DNA of 55,005 bases, taken from positions 1 to 55,005 of the forward strand of contig JBEAUL010000075.1 in NCBI GenBank assembly GCA_041161475.1, read 5' to 3'. The position numbers and the translations under genes are program-made. This document shows positions 1-8,550 of the stretch, in pieces (within the stretch, counting starts at the first letter, position 1; each line of letters opens with the position of its first letter). Origin of the DNA: JBEAUL01 sp041161475 (GTDB lineage: Bacteria; Pseudomonadota; Gammaproteobacteria; UBA6186; Azoamicaceae). The notes under the pieces were generated by a model. That model saw only the letters and a list, made by a program, of their open reading frames with translations, ran no database searches and was not told the DNA's origin.

Positions 1-2
1 CA

Positions 3-143
3 TATGGGGAATTAGATAAAAGAACGCTGGATAAATGTGAACAAAGAGATATGTCCGATCCCCATAAACAAACACCTAAAGCACCGAACAGTGCAGATAG
101 AATTGACGCGGATGAGAAGAACAGTCCTCCTAGTAGACCCTAG
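3..143 (+). CDS. C-terminal end of an unidentified protein (partial)
   Basis: A reading frame is already open at the left edge of the window (first complete codon at position 3) and closes at a TAG at 141-143. The 46 visible residues are very hydrophilic, rich in Asp, Lys, Pro and Ser, and look like a disordered C-terminal tail; no motif is recognisable. The gene would converge on lptB. Just before the stop there is a tandem duplication of a 10-bp unit (129-148). The rest of the gene lies outside the window, so the identity cannot be given; it could also be an accidental open frame. Confidence 0.4.
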   Translation, partial: YGELDKRTLDKCEQRDMSDPHKQTPKAPNSADRIDADEKNSPPSRP

Positions 144-148
144 TAGAC
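129..148. repeat. Tandem 10-bp direct repeat
   Basis: The unit CCTAGTAGAC occurs twice without a gap at 129-138 and 139-148, spanning the stop codon of the partial gene at the window edge. It supplies two in-register TAG triplets close together. This is probably slippage with no function. Confidence 0.6.
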
Positions 149-172
149 CGCCTAACTTGGATACATAACGAC

Positions 173-190
173 AGACTAAGTCAGTCTTTT
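173..190. terminator. Weak hairpin between the partial gene and lptB
   Basis: AGACT (173-177), a five-base loop and AGTCT (183-187) followed by four T. It lies between the convergent partial gene and the end of lptB, the expected place for a terminator, but the stem is only 5 bp and the T run is short. Confidence 0.3.
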
Positions 191-980
191 AGAGAGAAAA
201 GTGTTCACCGAGATAGACTTTGCGCACTTGGCTGTCTTGCAAAATATGCGCTGTATTGCCCTCACTGATTACTGTTCCTTGGCTAACAATATACGCTCTG
301 TCGCAAATATCCAGAGTATCTCGCACATTGTGATCGGTCATTAAGATACCGATGCCTTTTTGGCTGAGTAAATGAATGATGTTTTTAATGTCTACAATAG
401 AGATTGGATCGACACCCGCAAAAGGTTCATCTAGTAAAATAAATTTAGGATTGATGGCCAAGGCGCGAGCGATTTCAACGCGTCGACGCTCCCCGCCAGA
501 CAAACTGATCCCCATCATATTTCGAATATGGGTAATGCGAAACTCTTTGAGCAAATCTTCTAGGATAAGCAGTTGTGCGCTTTTATCTAGCTCTTTTCGT
601 GTTTGTAATATGGCTAAAATATTCTCTTCGACCGTCATTTTTCTAAAAATAGAGGCTTCTTGTGGTAAATACCCGATACCCATTTGTGCGCGATGATGGA
701 TTGGGTATTGGGTAATCTCTTGTTGATCAAGCCAAATATGCCCCTTATCCGGCGCGATAATACCTAAAATTAAATAAAAACAGGTGGTTTTTCCTGCACC
801 GTTGGGGCCCAATAACCCGACAATTTCGCCTGCCCGAATATCGATAGAGACGTCTTTTAAAATAGGGCGTTGATGATATGTTTTAGACAAATGCTTTGCC
901 ACTAAATGATGAATAGGGGGGTTAATGGTTTCTGGTTTTTTTTGTTTGGTTGCTCTTTTTTTTAGGGTGGAATGTTTCAT
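189..980 (-). CDS. lptB: LPS export ABC transporter ATP-binding protein LptB
   Basis: LptB is the cytoplasmic ATPase that, with LptF and LptG, extracts LPS from the inner membrane and pushes it onto the LptC-LptA bridge. The 263 residues contain all ABC hallmarks: Walker A GPNGAGKT (about 58-65), Q-loop near Gln107, signature LSGGE (160-164), Walker B ILLDE (181-185) and the switch His217. The order LptB-typical LLDEPFAGVDP is present. It carries a lysine-rich N-terminal extension of about 20 residues compared with E. coli LptB (241 aa). It is the last gene of the kdsD-kdsC-lptC-lptA-lptB run, 4 nt after lptA, so it is almost certainly co-transcribed. lptF and lptG are not in the window. Confidence 0.97.
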   Translation of the reverse strand: MKHSTLKKRATKQKKPETINPPIHHLVAKHLSKTYHQRPILKDVSIDIRAGEIVGLLGPNGAGKTTCFYLILGIIAPDKGHIWLDQQEITQYPIHHRAQMGIGYLPQEASIFRKMTVEENILAILQTRKELDKSAQLLILEDLLKEFRITHIRNMMGISLSGGERRRVEIARALAINPKFILLDEPFAGVDPISIVDIKNIIHLLSQKGIGILMTDHNVRDTLDICDRAYIVSQGTVISEGNTAHILQDSQVRKVYLGEHFSL

Positions 981-984
981 GGTG

Positions 985-1554
985 CTAAGAATTGCCTGTT
1001 TCTGTTGTTTCTTGTTGTGGGCCTAAATCAGTTGTTTGTGTCACAGGACGGGGTGGGATGACCACAGTTGTCCGTTTGTTTTGCGTAAATTCAGCGATTA
1101 ATTTTTTATTTGCCAAAAAATAAATTAAGTGGTTGCCTTCTACACGATGATTGTCTTGCATCACGCGTGCATTTTGTTGCAAGTATAGGGTTTGTTTTTC
1201 GGGATAAAAAATCAGCGTTTCCGCGACCGCGTCTAGCATGGGTTTTTCGTGTTCTAACTGTGTTTTAAAATGGGCAGGGTGTCCAATAGCCGTAATCTTT
1301 TCAATTTTATTGGTTGCGTTACGTTCAATAATCAAGGTTTCAGCAGCTAAGTGACGGCTCCCTTGTTCCATTAGTACATGCCCAAAATGTCTGGCTGTAC
1401 CCAGTTTATCATCAAACTCAGCGGTATCAGAACTGATGTGAATAGGATGATTGGCATCATCAGGGAGTCCAAGCGCAGAGGCTGAAAAAAAAACAGGAAG
1501 CGATACCAATAGAAAAGACCATTTAATGACTTGTGTAGTATGTTTTAACATCAT
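985..1554 (-). CDS. lptA: Periplasmic LPS transport protein LptA
   Basis: LptA is the periplasmic beta-jellyroll protein that polymerises into the bridge carrying LPS from LptC to the outer-membrane LptD/E. From the chosen start (MMLKH...) the product has a typical signal peptide ending near SASALG, followed by the family pattern of paired beta strands (PIHISSDTAEFDD, then the VLMEQGSRHLAAETLIIER strand). An earlier start at 1599 exists but would put a stretch of ordinary residues ahead of the signal peptide. The start lies 32 nt inside the 3' end of lptC, so translation is probably coupled. The C-terminus is a Thr/Gln-rich tail beyond the folded domain. Confidence 0.93.
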   Translation of the reverse strand: MMLKHTTQVIKWSFLLVSLPVFFSASALGLPDDANHPIHISSDTAEFDDKLGTARHFGHVLMEQGSRHLAAETLIIERNATNKIEKITAIGHPAHFKTQLEHEKPMLDAVAETLIFYPEKQTLYLQQNARVMQDNHRVEGNHLIYFLANKKLIAEFTQNKRTTVVIPPRPVTQTTDLGPQQETTETGNS

Positions 1555-2140
1555 GTAACAACTCAACCCAGTTATTGTCGAGAAAAGCACGTAGCCCAAT
1601 GCCGGTGATTGTAAGCGCTGGTTTAGTCATTTTAACGAACTGCGCTGTTTCAGCATATTGCTTTTCGGGTTGATAGTCCAGTGATTGTGTTTCTACAGTG
1701 ACCTTGCCTTCTTGATTCGTTGTTTTACGCTGCGTACTTTGCAAAACCACATTCTGGGAAAGCGCGATAGATTGTATTGCACCGATATTCGGTTGCGTCA
1801 CTTTAGCGCGTTGTGCCACGATTTCCCACACCGTATCGTTTGGTTTGTAAACAACCAGTTTGGGTTTATGTAAAATAGAGTGCTCGGTATCTGGGGAATA
1901 AGCCCAATAATCTGCAGATAAGGCATTTTTGATATCACCTTGGGCATCAAAGATAGTGAGTTCAACTGTTTTCATGTATTCTTGCGGTAAAGCCGTTGCC
2001 CTAGAAAGAGGCATTGCATCTGTGATATGGCTATGTCGTAGCAAGGCAAGGCTGCTGAGCAATAAGCACAACAGTAAGATCATGCGCTGGTTGGTAGACC
2101 GTTGCGTTAACCATTGTGTGACGTTATGCCAGGACATCAA
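1523..2140 (-). CDS. lptC: LPS export protein LptC
   Basis: LptC is the bitopic inner-membrane protein that accepts LPS from LptBFG and passes it to LptA. The 205-residue product has a short cytoplasmic N-terminus, one hydrophobic segment (about 19-36, RMILLLCLLLSSLALL) and a periplasmic beta-rich domain. Sequence conservation in this family is weak, so the call rests as much on topology, length and position between kdsC and lptA as on residues. It starts 17 nt inside kdsC and ends 32 nt inside lptA, a tightly overlapping operon. Confidence 0.92.
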   Translation of the reverse strand: MMSWHNVTQWLTQRSTNQRMILLLCLLLSSLALLRHSHITDAMPLSRATALPQEYMKTVELTIFDAQGDIKNALSADYWAYSPDTEHSILHKPKLVVYKPNDTVWEIVAQRAKVTQPNIGAIQSIALSQNVVLQSTQRKTTNQEGKVTVETQSLDYQPEKQYAETAQFVKMTKPALTITGIGLRAFLDNNWVELLHDVKTYYTSH

Positions 2141-2642
2141 TATTTTTTGCCTTAAAAATTAAATCAACCAGTTCTCTAAAAGCACCTTGTCCGCCAGCAG
2201 ATTGGGTTACCCAATCGGTGAATTGCGTAATGTGCGTATTGCCATCGGCTGGGGAGGCAGATAGCCCTACCCGCTTTAAAATAGGTAAATCGGGTATATC
2301 GTCTCCTATATAAGCGACCTGTTCGTCACTTAACTTTAGGGTTTTCAGTAAGGTCTCATAGGCTGGTACTTTATCAGACAGGCCTTGATACACATGTTCT
2401 ACTCCCAATTCGCGCATACGGTGCATGACGGCAGGATTTTTACGACCGGTTAATACCCCTACAGGGATATGGTATTTGAGCAGTAATCGAATACCAAAAC
2501 CGTCTTGGATGTTAAATCCGGTGAAAGTCTCGCCTTGATTGGTATAGTACACTTGTCCATTGGTTAATACGCCGTCGATATCGGTGATAACCAGCGCGAT
2601 AGCAGCGGCTTTTTTTAGCAAAGTATCTTGAGAATGGGGCAT
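2124..2642 (-). CDS. kdsC: 3-deoxy-D-manno-octulosonate 8-phosphate phosphatase KdsC
   Basis: KdsC removes phosphate from Kdo-8-phosphate to give Kdo for the LPS inner core. It is a cap-less HAD phosphatase of 172 residues: the nucleophile motif DIDGVLTNG starts at Asp21, the lysine is expected in GRKNPAV, and the last acidic motif is GDDIPD. The length is that of the family. It is 2 nt downstream of kdsD, the enzyme that makes the arabinose-5-phosphate consumed two steps earlier, and overlaps lptC. Confidence 0.96.
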   Translation of the reverse strand: MPHSQDTLLKKAAAIALVITDIDGVLTNGQVYYTNQGETFTGFNIQDGFGIRLLLKYHIPVGVLTGRKNPAVMHRMRELGVEHVYQGLSDKVPAYETLLKTLKLSDEQVAYIGDDIPDLPILKRVGLSASPADGNTHITQFTDWVTQSAGGQGAFRELVDLIFKAKNIDVLA

Positions 2643-2644
2643 GG

Positions 2645-3667
2645 CTATAAAATACCTGATTGAAGTAGGTCATGTAAGTTTAAGGCACCAACCAGTTCGT
2701 GATGGTGATCTAAAACCGGTAAAGCATTAATTCGATATTGTTCCATTAAGTGTAAGGCTTCTGTGGCAAGCTGATCGACTTGAATGCTGGTGTAGCTTGG
2801 ACGTAAGACAGACGCTATGATGGTTTTATATACGTCAGATTTATTTTCTAAGGCGCGCCGCAAATCGCCATCGGTAAAAATACCGATTAATTTTTTGGGA
2901 TTATGTGGGGAGACCACCAGCGTCATCCCCAGTCGCGCACGGGTCATTTCTAATAATGCCTCACCAATGGTTTGTGAAGGAAGAACAGTAGGGATATTTT
3001 CCCCTGTGTGCATTAAATCGCTGATGCGCAGCAACAACCGACGTCCTAAGCGACCCCCGGGATGCGAGTAAGCAAAATCTTCTTGTGTAAAGCCCCTTAG
3101 CTCTAGTAAAGCCAAGGCGAGGGCATCTCCTAAGGCTAAGCTGGTGGTTGTGCTGGTGGTTGGCGCTAATCCCAGTGGGCAGGCTTCTTTGGTCACACCA
3201 ATGTCCAAGGTAATATCAGCGTGATTTGCCAAGGTAGAGTTTGCATTACCTGTGATCAACGTCATGTGAATGCCCATGCGTTTTAACAAAGGCAATAAGG
3301 TAATGATTTCGGGCGTTTCTCCTGAGTTAGACAAGACAAGCAAGGTATCCTGTGGTGTAATCAGCCCAAAATCGCCATGTGCGGCTTCGGCGGGATGAAT
3401 AAAAAAAGCGGGCGTTCCCGTACTAGAGAAAGTGGCGGCCATTTTTTTGCCGATATGACCAGATTTACCCATTCCCATGACCAACACACGACCTTGGCAA
3501 GCGAATAGGGCCTGGCAGGCGAGTACAAACTGTTGGTCGAGTTTTTCTGCTAAATGGACAATCGCCCTGGCTTCGGTGCGCAACACATCGATGCCTTGGC
3601 TTAAAAGGCGTGTATGAACTGTCGCAGGTTTGACAGAGGCTTGTGTGGGGGTTGGTTGTTGAATCAT
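2645..3667 (-). CDS. kdsD: D-arabinose 5-phosphate isomerase KdsD
   Basis: KdsD/KpsF converts ribulose-5-phosphate to arabinose-5-phosphate, the first dedicated step of Kdo synthesis. The 340-residue protein has an N-terminal SIS domain (about 45-180; GMGKSGHIGKKMAATFSSTGT and SNSGETPE are the sugar-phosphate-binding loops) and two C-terminal CBS domains (about 215-335) ending with the typical NALPVLD and ALNLHDLL. It is first in the minus-strand Kdo/Lpt operon, downstream of the promoter at 3699-3727. Confidence 0.96.
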   Translation of the reverse strand: MIQQPTPTQASVKPATVHTRLLSQGIDVLRTEARAIVHLAEKLDQQFVLACQALFACQGRVLVMGMGKSGHIGKKMAATFSSTGTPAFFIHPAEAAHGDFGLITPQDTLLVLSNSGETPEIITLLPLLKRMGIHMTLITGNANSTLANHADITLDIGVTKEACPLGLAPTTSTTTSLALGDALALALLELRGFTQEDFAYSHPGGRLGRRLLLRISDLMHTGENIPTVLPSQTIGEALLEMTRARLGMTLVVSPHNPKKLIGIFTDGDLRRALENKSDVYKTIIASVLRPSYTSIQVDQLATEALHLMEQYRINALPVLDHHHELVGALNLHDLLQSGIL

Positions 3668-3698
3668 GGCGTTTTCTACCGTGGGTCCAATGACATCC

Positions 3699-3727
3699 AG
3701 TATACGGTGTTTGTATCATGCCGTAAA
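3699..3727 (-). promoter_or_regulatory. Sigma-70-type promoter of the kdsD-lptB operon
   Basis: On the minus strand, TTTACG (3722-3727), a 17-bp spacer and TATACT (3699-3704). It points into kdsD, whose start codon is about 30 nt further on. It is divergent from, and does not overlap, the ftsI promoter. Confidence 0.55.
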
Positions 3728-3748
3728 GGCAGCACTTCAGGGTTGAAT

Positions 3749-3777
3749 TTGACTTTTTAGCAATTTAACTTTATAAA
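3749..3777 (+). promoter_or_regulatory. Sigma-70-type promoter of the ftsI-ftsW cluster
   Basis: TTGACT (3749-3754), a 17-bp spacer and TATAAA (3772-3777): near-consensus elements at ideal spacing. The predicted start near 3784 leaves a leader of about 140 nt before ftsI. This gives the shortened cell-wall cluster a local promoter in place of the distant mraZ promoter used in most relatives. Confidence 0.65.
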
Positions 3778-3926
3778 GTAAGAAACCCTGCTTAAGTGTA
3801 TACGCGCCTAAAATCTGAAAAGCAAGGGCATAAGTTTGATAAACTGTCGCCATATGCAGGCGCATACGACAAGATTGAAGATAAATGATAAATAATGTTA
3901 GCTAAATAAGTAATAGAGAGTAGAAC

Positions 3927-5669
3927 ATGACGTATAACCGGCCCCTCTATTTTTTAAGTTGGCGTTTCTACGTGATTCTCACGGGTTTGATTCTATTGCT
4001 GGGGCTGATTATTTGGCGTACAACCATGTTACAAGTCATACAGCCTGATTTTTTGCGCCAACAAGGCAATTTACGCGTGATTCGAACCGTAAAATTACCT
4101 GCCAGTCGCGGTATGATTGTCGACCGACACGGTGAACCCTTTGCAATCAGTCGTCTTGTTAAATCAATCTGGATAAATCCCAAAGAAGTTGATATTTCTG
4201 AACCAAAGTGGCATATATTAAGTCGCGTAACGGATATTCCGTTTGACAGCATTCGTCATAAACTCTTAACGAGACAAGACAAAGAATTTGTGTACCTAAA
4301 AAGGCATGTGCTTCCCGAGATCAGTGAACAAGTGGCTGCCTTACAGTTAAGCGGTGTGTATCTACAGTCGGAATATCGTCGTTATTATCCGCATGGGGAA
4401 GAAAGTGCCCATGTGTTGGGATTTACGAACATTGATGATCGTGGACAAGAAGGCATTGAATTGGCTTTTAACCAGGTGTTGGCTGGTAAAGACGGCTTAC
4501 AACGGGTGATGCGAGACAGAAGGGGGCGACTGGTAGAGCAAGTGGATGAACTGGAACCCATGCAACCCGGTCAAGATTGCCAGTTAAGTTTAGATCACCG
4601 TATACAGTATCTTGCGCATAAAGTCCTCAAACAAGGTGTCGAAAAACATCAAGCCGAAGCCGGCAGTATTGTTGTATTGGATGTTGAAACAGGGGAAGTG
4701 ATTGCGATGGCCAATCAGCCCAGTTTCGATCCAAATATGACGCGCGTGCGCAGTGAGTCGGATGGTCGGTATCGCAATCGAGCCGCTACAGATGCTTTTG
4801 AGCCAGGCTCTGTGTTAAAGACCTTTAGTGTCGCCCATGCCTTGCTCAGTGGATTATTTGCGCCAGAGACCCAAATAGACACAGCCCCAGGTTGGCTAAA
4901 AATAGGGGGACATATCGTCAGAGAAGACAATCATAAAAATTTTGGTGCAATTGATATCGCCACGATCGTCAAAAAATCAAGTAACATTGGGGTGAGTAAA
5001 CTGGCGTTGGCATTACCGGCTGAACAGTTGTGGCAATTTTACGCAAAAATGGGGTTTGGACAAACAACAGGCAGTGGTTTTCCGGGTGAAAGTGCCGGTA
5101 CCATTGGCGATCATTATCCTCAAAATCCCTTTGTCTTAGCAACGATGGCATTCGGTTATGGGGTTACGGTAACGCCCTTGCAATTGGCCCAAGCCTATGC
5201 TGCTTTGGGATCTGGAGGCATTAAGCGTCCGGTTAGTTTTATCAAACGTACGCAACAACCCGTGGGTGTGCGTGTGATAAGTAGAGACGTTGCGAAACAA
5301 ATGCTGGATATTTTAACGCAAACCGCAGAGCCAATAACGCAAGTGAAGGGGATGCAATCTGGATATCGTTTTGCAGGAAAAACCGGCACAGCGCGAAAAG
5401 TGGGTAAACAAGGTTATCAGGCAGACAATCATGTGGCGGTCTTTGCAGGGTTAGCGCCCGCAGATCGTCCCCGTTTTGCCATTGTGGTCATGATTGATGG
5501 GCCAAAAGTAGGGGGATATTATGGTGGACAAGTCGCAGCGCCATTGTTTACCCAAGTTGCTACACAAACACTGCGCGTATATCAAGTGCCGCCTTCATTG
5601 CAAAACAGTGTGCCAAAAATCGAGACCCTTAAAATGGCGCAAAAAAAAATAAAAGGGAAAAATCAATAA
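3927..5669 (+). CDS. ftsI: Septal peptidoglycan transpeptidase FtsI (PBP3)
   Basis: FtsI is the class B penicillin-binding protein that crosslinks septal peptidoglycan with FtsW. The 580 residues show a short cytoplasmic N-terminus, one membrane anchor (about 11-30), the pedestal/dimerisation domain, then the transpeptidase domain with the nucleophile SVLK (Ser295, Lys298), SSN (351-353) and KTGT (485-488). All three catalytic motifs are intact. It is the first gene of the cluster here; mraZ, rsmH and ftsL, which normally precede it, are absent. murE follows after 1 nt. Confidence 0.97.
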   Translation: MTYNRPLYFLSWRFYVILTGLILLLGLIIWRTTMLQVIQPDFLRQQGNLRVIRTVKLPASRGMIVDRHGEPFAISRLVKSIWINPKEVDISEPKWHILSRVTDIPFDSIRHKLLTRQDKEFVYLKRHVLPEISEQVAALQLSGVYLQSEYRRYYPHGEESAHVLGFTNIDDRGQEGIELAFNQVLAGKDGLQRVMRDRRGRLVEQVDELEPMQPGQDCQLSLDHRIQYLAHKVLKQGVEKHQAEAGSIVVLDVETGEVIAMANQPSFDPNMTRVRSESDGRYRNRAATDAFEPGSVLKTFSVAHALLSGLFAPETQIDTAPGWLKIGGHIVREDNHKNFGAIDIATIVKKSSNIGVSKLALALPAEQLWQFYAKMGFGQTTGSGFPGESAGTIGDHYPQNPFVLATMAFGYGVTVTPLQLAQAYAALGSGGIKRPVSFIKRTQQPVGVRVISRDVAKQMLDILTQTAEPITQVKGMQSGYRFAGKTGTARKVGKQGYQADNHVAVFAGLAPADRPRFAIVVMIDGPKVGGYYGGQVAAPLFTQVATQTLRVYQVPPSLQNSVPKIETLKMAQKKIKGKNQ

Positions 5670-5670
5670 G

Positions 5671-7167
5671 ATGAGTAACGTGCTTGACTGGTTGGACACT
5701 TTGGCACTCACACCAACGGCAGAATGTCATTTAGACAGCCGATCTGTCTCTAAAGGAGATGTATTCGTTGCTTTGCAAGGGGAGCGAGTACGGGGCCAAG
5801 ATTTTATTCTGGATGCCATTCAACGGGGAGCAGTTGCTGTTTTGACAGAAGGACCACTAGACGATCCCGGCATAGTGCCAGCCGGAGTGTCTATTTTTCA
5901 AGAAAAGCGGTTAAGAGAAAAATTAGCTGAGATTGCCCTATTTTTTTATGGCAATCCTGCGAAACGTCTTTCTATTTGCGGCATTACTGGTACAAATGGG
6001 AAAACCTCAGTCGCCTATACGATTGCCCAACTGTGGAGTGCACAGCCTCAACAAACAGGCGCCATGATTGGTACAATAGGGGTAGGGCTAGTTGATCGAT
6101 TGTCAGAAAACACCTTAACAACGCCAGATATTTTATCCGTGTACCGACATTTAAAAGCCTGTGCCGATCAAGGGGCGACACAAGTGGCGATAGAAGCCTC
6201 TTCTCATGCCTTAATGCAAGGGAGAATCGCAGGATTATCGTTTGAAAGTGTGGTGTTTACCAATTTGACACAAGATCACCTCGATTACCATCAAACGATG
6301 GAGGCTTATTGGGCTGCAAAACGCAGACTCTTGACAGATTACCCCACAAACTATCGTGTGATTAATTTGGATGATCCCTATGGATTGGCTTTCTGCGAAG
6401 CGTGCCGTTTGGGCAATACTGCGTTACCTAAAGACACGCCATTGCTGGGGTACACGTGCAATGCCACAATGGTGAATCGCCTACCCAAGATACTTGCTAT
6501 TTGGGTAAGCGATATCACTCGTTCAGCGTATGGTATTACTTGTGTTTGCCATTCTCCTTGGGGAAAAGGAACCTTGAAAATCAGTGGGATTGGCGATTTT
6601 CAGTTAAGCAATGCCTTGGCTGCCGTTGGTGTACTGTGCAGTCAAGGTGCTGATTTTCACGCTGTGCTAAAGACTTTGCCTATGATTAAGCCAGTCCCAG
6701 GGCGTTTAAACAAGTTGGGTGGCACCGATCGCCTACCCACTGTGATGGTTGACTTTGCTCATACACCCGATGCATTGGCCAAAGCACTGCAGGCACTGCG
6801 CCCTTATTGTGCAGGAAAGTTGACCGTGGTGTTTGGCTGTGGCGGGGAACGAGATAAAACCAAGCGCCCATTAATGCTAAGAGAAGCCCTTCAATATGCG
6901 GACACTGTTTTTATTACCGCAGACAATCCCAGAAGTGAGCCACCTGAACAAATTGTTGCAGATATGTTGCAGGCTACACCCAATCAAGCGAGAATAACGA
7001 TAGAACTCAATCGCCGTTTGGCCATTGAGCAAGCCATCGCCAATGCCGGTCCTAAAGACATGGTATTATTAGCAGGTAAGGGGCATGAGATGACTCAGGT
7101 GATCGGAACAGAGCACCAGCCCTTTAGCGATATTGCGGTGGCGCAAGAAGTATTGTCAAAAGCTTAG
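5671..7167 (+). CDS. murE: UDP-MurNAc-L-Ala-D-Glu:meso-diaminopimelate ligase MurE
   Basis: MurE adds the third residue of the peptidoglycan stem peptide in the cytoplasm. Its 498 residues carry the Mur-ligase P-loop GITGTNGKT (about 104-112) and, in the C-terminal domain, DNPR (418-421). That motif marks enzymes that use meso-diaminopimelate rather than lysine, as expected for a Gram-negative wall. The start is 1 nt after the ftsI stop and 18 nt separate it from murF. Confidence 0.97.
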   Translation: MSNVLDWLDTLALTPTAECHLDSRSVSKGDVFVALQGERVRGQDFILDAIQRGAVAVLTEGPLDDPGIVPAGVSIFQEKRLREKLAEIALFFYGNPAKRLSICGITGTNGKTSVAYTIAQLWSAQPQQTGAMIGTIGVGLVDRLSENTLTTPDILSVYRHLKACADQGATQVAIEASSHALMQGRIAGLSFESVVFTNLTQDHLDYHQTMEAYWAAKRRLLTDYPTNYRVINLDDPYGLAFCEACRLGNTALPKDTPLLGYTCNATMVNRLPKILAIWVSDITRSAYGITCVCHSPWGKGTLKISGIGDFQLSNALAAVGVLCSQGADFHAVLKTLPMIKPVPGRLNKLGGTDRLPTVMVDFAHTPDALAKALQALRPYCAGKLTVVFGCGGERDKTKRPLMLREALQYADTVFITADNPRSEPPEQIVADMLQATPNQARITIELNRRLAIEQAIANAGPKDMVLLAGKGHEMTQVIGTEHQPFSDIAVAQEVLSKA

Positions 7168-7185
7168 CAATCACAGGATTTTTTT

Positions 7186-8550
7186 ATGTCTTTTACATTG
7201 GCGCAAGCAGCCGAATGGTTATCTTTACCTTATCCTATATCGGCAGAAGAAAACCTAATCATACAAGGGGTCAGCATCGATACGCGTACCCTGCAAAAAG
7301 GCGATTTATTTGTTGCCCTAAAAGGCAACACAGTGGACGGTCATGCCTGTATTTCAGAGGCTGTAGCCAAAGGTGCTGTTGCTGTGTTGGTGGAAAAAGC
7401 AGTAGACACGACTCTGCCTGTCTTACAAGTAGACAATACCCAATTGGCTTTGGGGAAATTGTCTGCAGCCTATCGAGCACAGTTTACTTTACCCGTGATT
7501 GGCTTAACGGGTAGCGTTGGTAAGACCACAGTTAAAGAGTTGTTGGTTCATCTACTGGGTCAAACACAGTCTGTCTTATATTCCATCGGGAATCAAAATA
7601 ACGAGATTGGTGTACCCTTAACCTTATTACGTTTATCCAAGCAACATCAAGTCGCTGTGATAGAGATGGGGGCCCGTCAGGTGGGAGATATTGCTTATTT
7701 GGCTCAGTTGGCAAAACCAACGCTAGGGTTAATCACCAATATTGGTGTGGCGCATATCGAAATATTTGGCAGCGTTGAAAAAATTGCACAAGGCAAAACA
7801 GAATTGTTTGCTGCCCTACCAGACAATGGGACCTTGGTTGTCTCGATGGACGACATTTATCTGGCCCCCTTTGCAGCTCGTAGGGTACGGGAACAAACTT
7901 GTATACAGGTTCGCTTTGACAGCCCTGGTACAGCAGATTTTTCAGCAAAGAACGTGCGCTGTTTCCCCAATGCAACCACATTCAACTTGGTAACGCCACA
8001 GGGAGACTATCCCGTTCATCTCAATTTACCAGGAAGACACAATGTCGGAAATGCGTTACTGGCAGCCGCGGCCGCTTATGCGGTGGGTTTATCTGCTGAA
8101 ATAATACAACAAGGGTTGAATCGTTTCGAGCCACCAACCAATGGGCGTTTAACGGTCAAAAAGGCCAAAGAGGGCGCCGTGGTGATTGATGATACCTACA
8201 ATGCCAATCCCGTATCCGTGCAAGCGGCTTTAACCGTATTAGCTCAGTATCCAGGGAAACAGATTTTGGTGATGGGAGACATGTTAGAGTTAGGAGACAC
8301 TGCCGTAGAACAGCATCAATTGATTGGCACACAGGCCCGATCTTTGGGTGTGCATGCCTTGCTGGGATTGGGCCCTTTAAGTGAACATGCGGTGGCAGCA
8401 TTTGGTGAAAATGGACAACATTTCGAGACAGTTGATGCCTTATCAGAAAGATTACAGGGATTGTTAAAGCACTATCAAAAAGAAGCCGTCATACTGGTAA
8501 AAGGATCGCGTGGCATGAAAATGGAAAAGGTGGTAGCAGCTATATGTTAG
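7186..8550 (+). CDS. murF: UDP-MurNAc-tripeptide:D-Ala-D-Ala ligase MurF
   Basis: MurF adds D-Ala-D-Ala to complete UDP-MurNAc-pentapeptide. The 454-residue protein has the P-loop GLTGSVGKTT (about 106-115, Lys113), the IGNQNNEIGVPLT substrate loop and the IDDTYNANP motif of MurF. The last 7 nt overlap the start of mraY, so the two are translationally coupled. Confidence 0.97.
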   Translation: MSFTLAQAAEWLSLPYPISAEENLIIQGVSIDTRTLQKGDLFVALKGNTVDGHACISEAVAKGAVAVLVEKAVDTTLPVLQVDNTQLALGKLSAAYRAQFTLPVIGLTGSVGKTTVKELLVHLLGQTQSVLYSIGNQNNEIGVPLTLLRLSKQHQVAVIEMGARQVGDIAYLAQLAKPTLGLITNIGVAHIEIFGSVEKIAQGKTELFAALPDNGTLVVSMDDIYLAPFAARRVREQTCIQVRFDSPGTADFSAKNVRCFPNATTFNLVTPQGDYPVHLNLPGRHNVGNALLAAAAAYAVGLSAEIIQQGLNRFEPPTNGRLTVKKAKEGAVVIDDTYNANPVSVQAALTVLAQYPGKQILVMGDMLELGDTAVEQHQLIGTQARSLGVHALLGLGPLSEHAVAAFGENGQHFETVDALSERLQGLLKHYQKEAVILVKGSRGMKMEKVVAAIC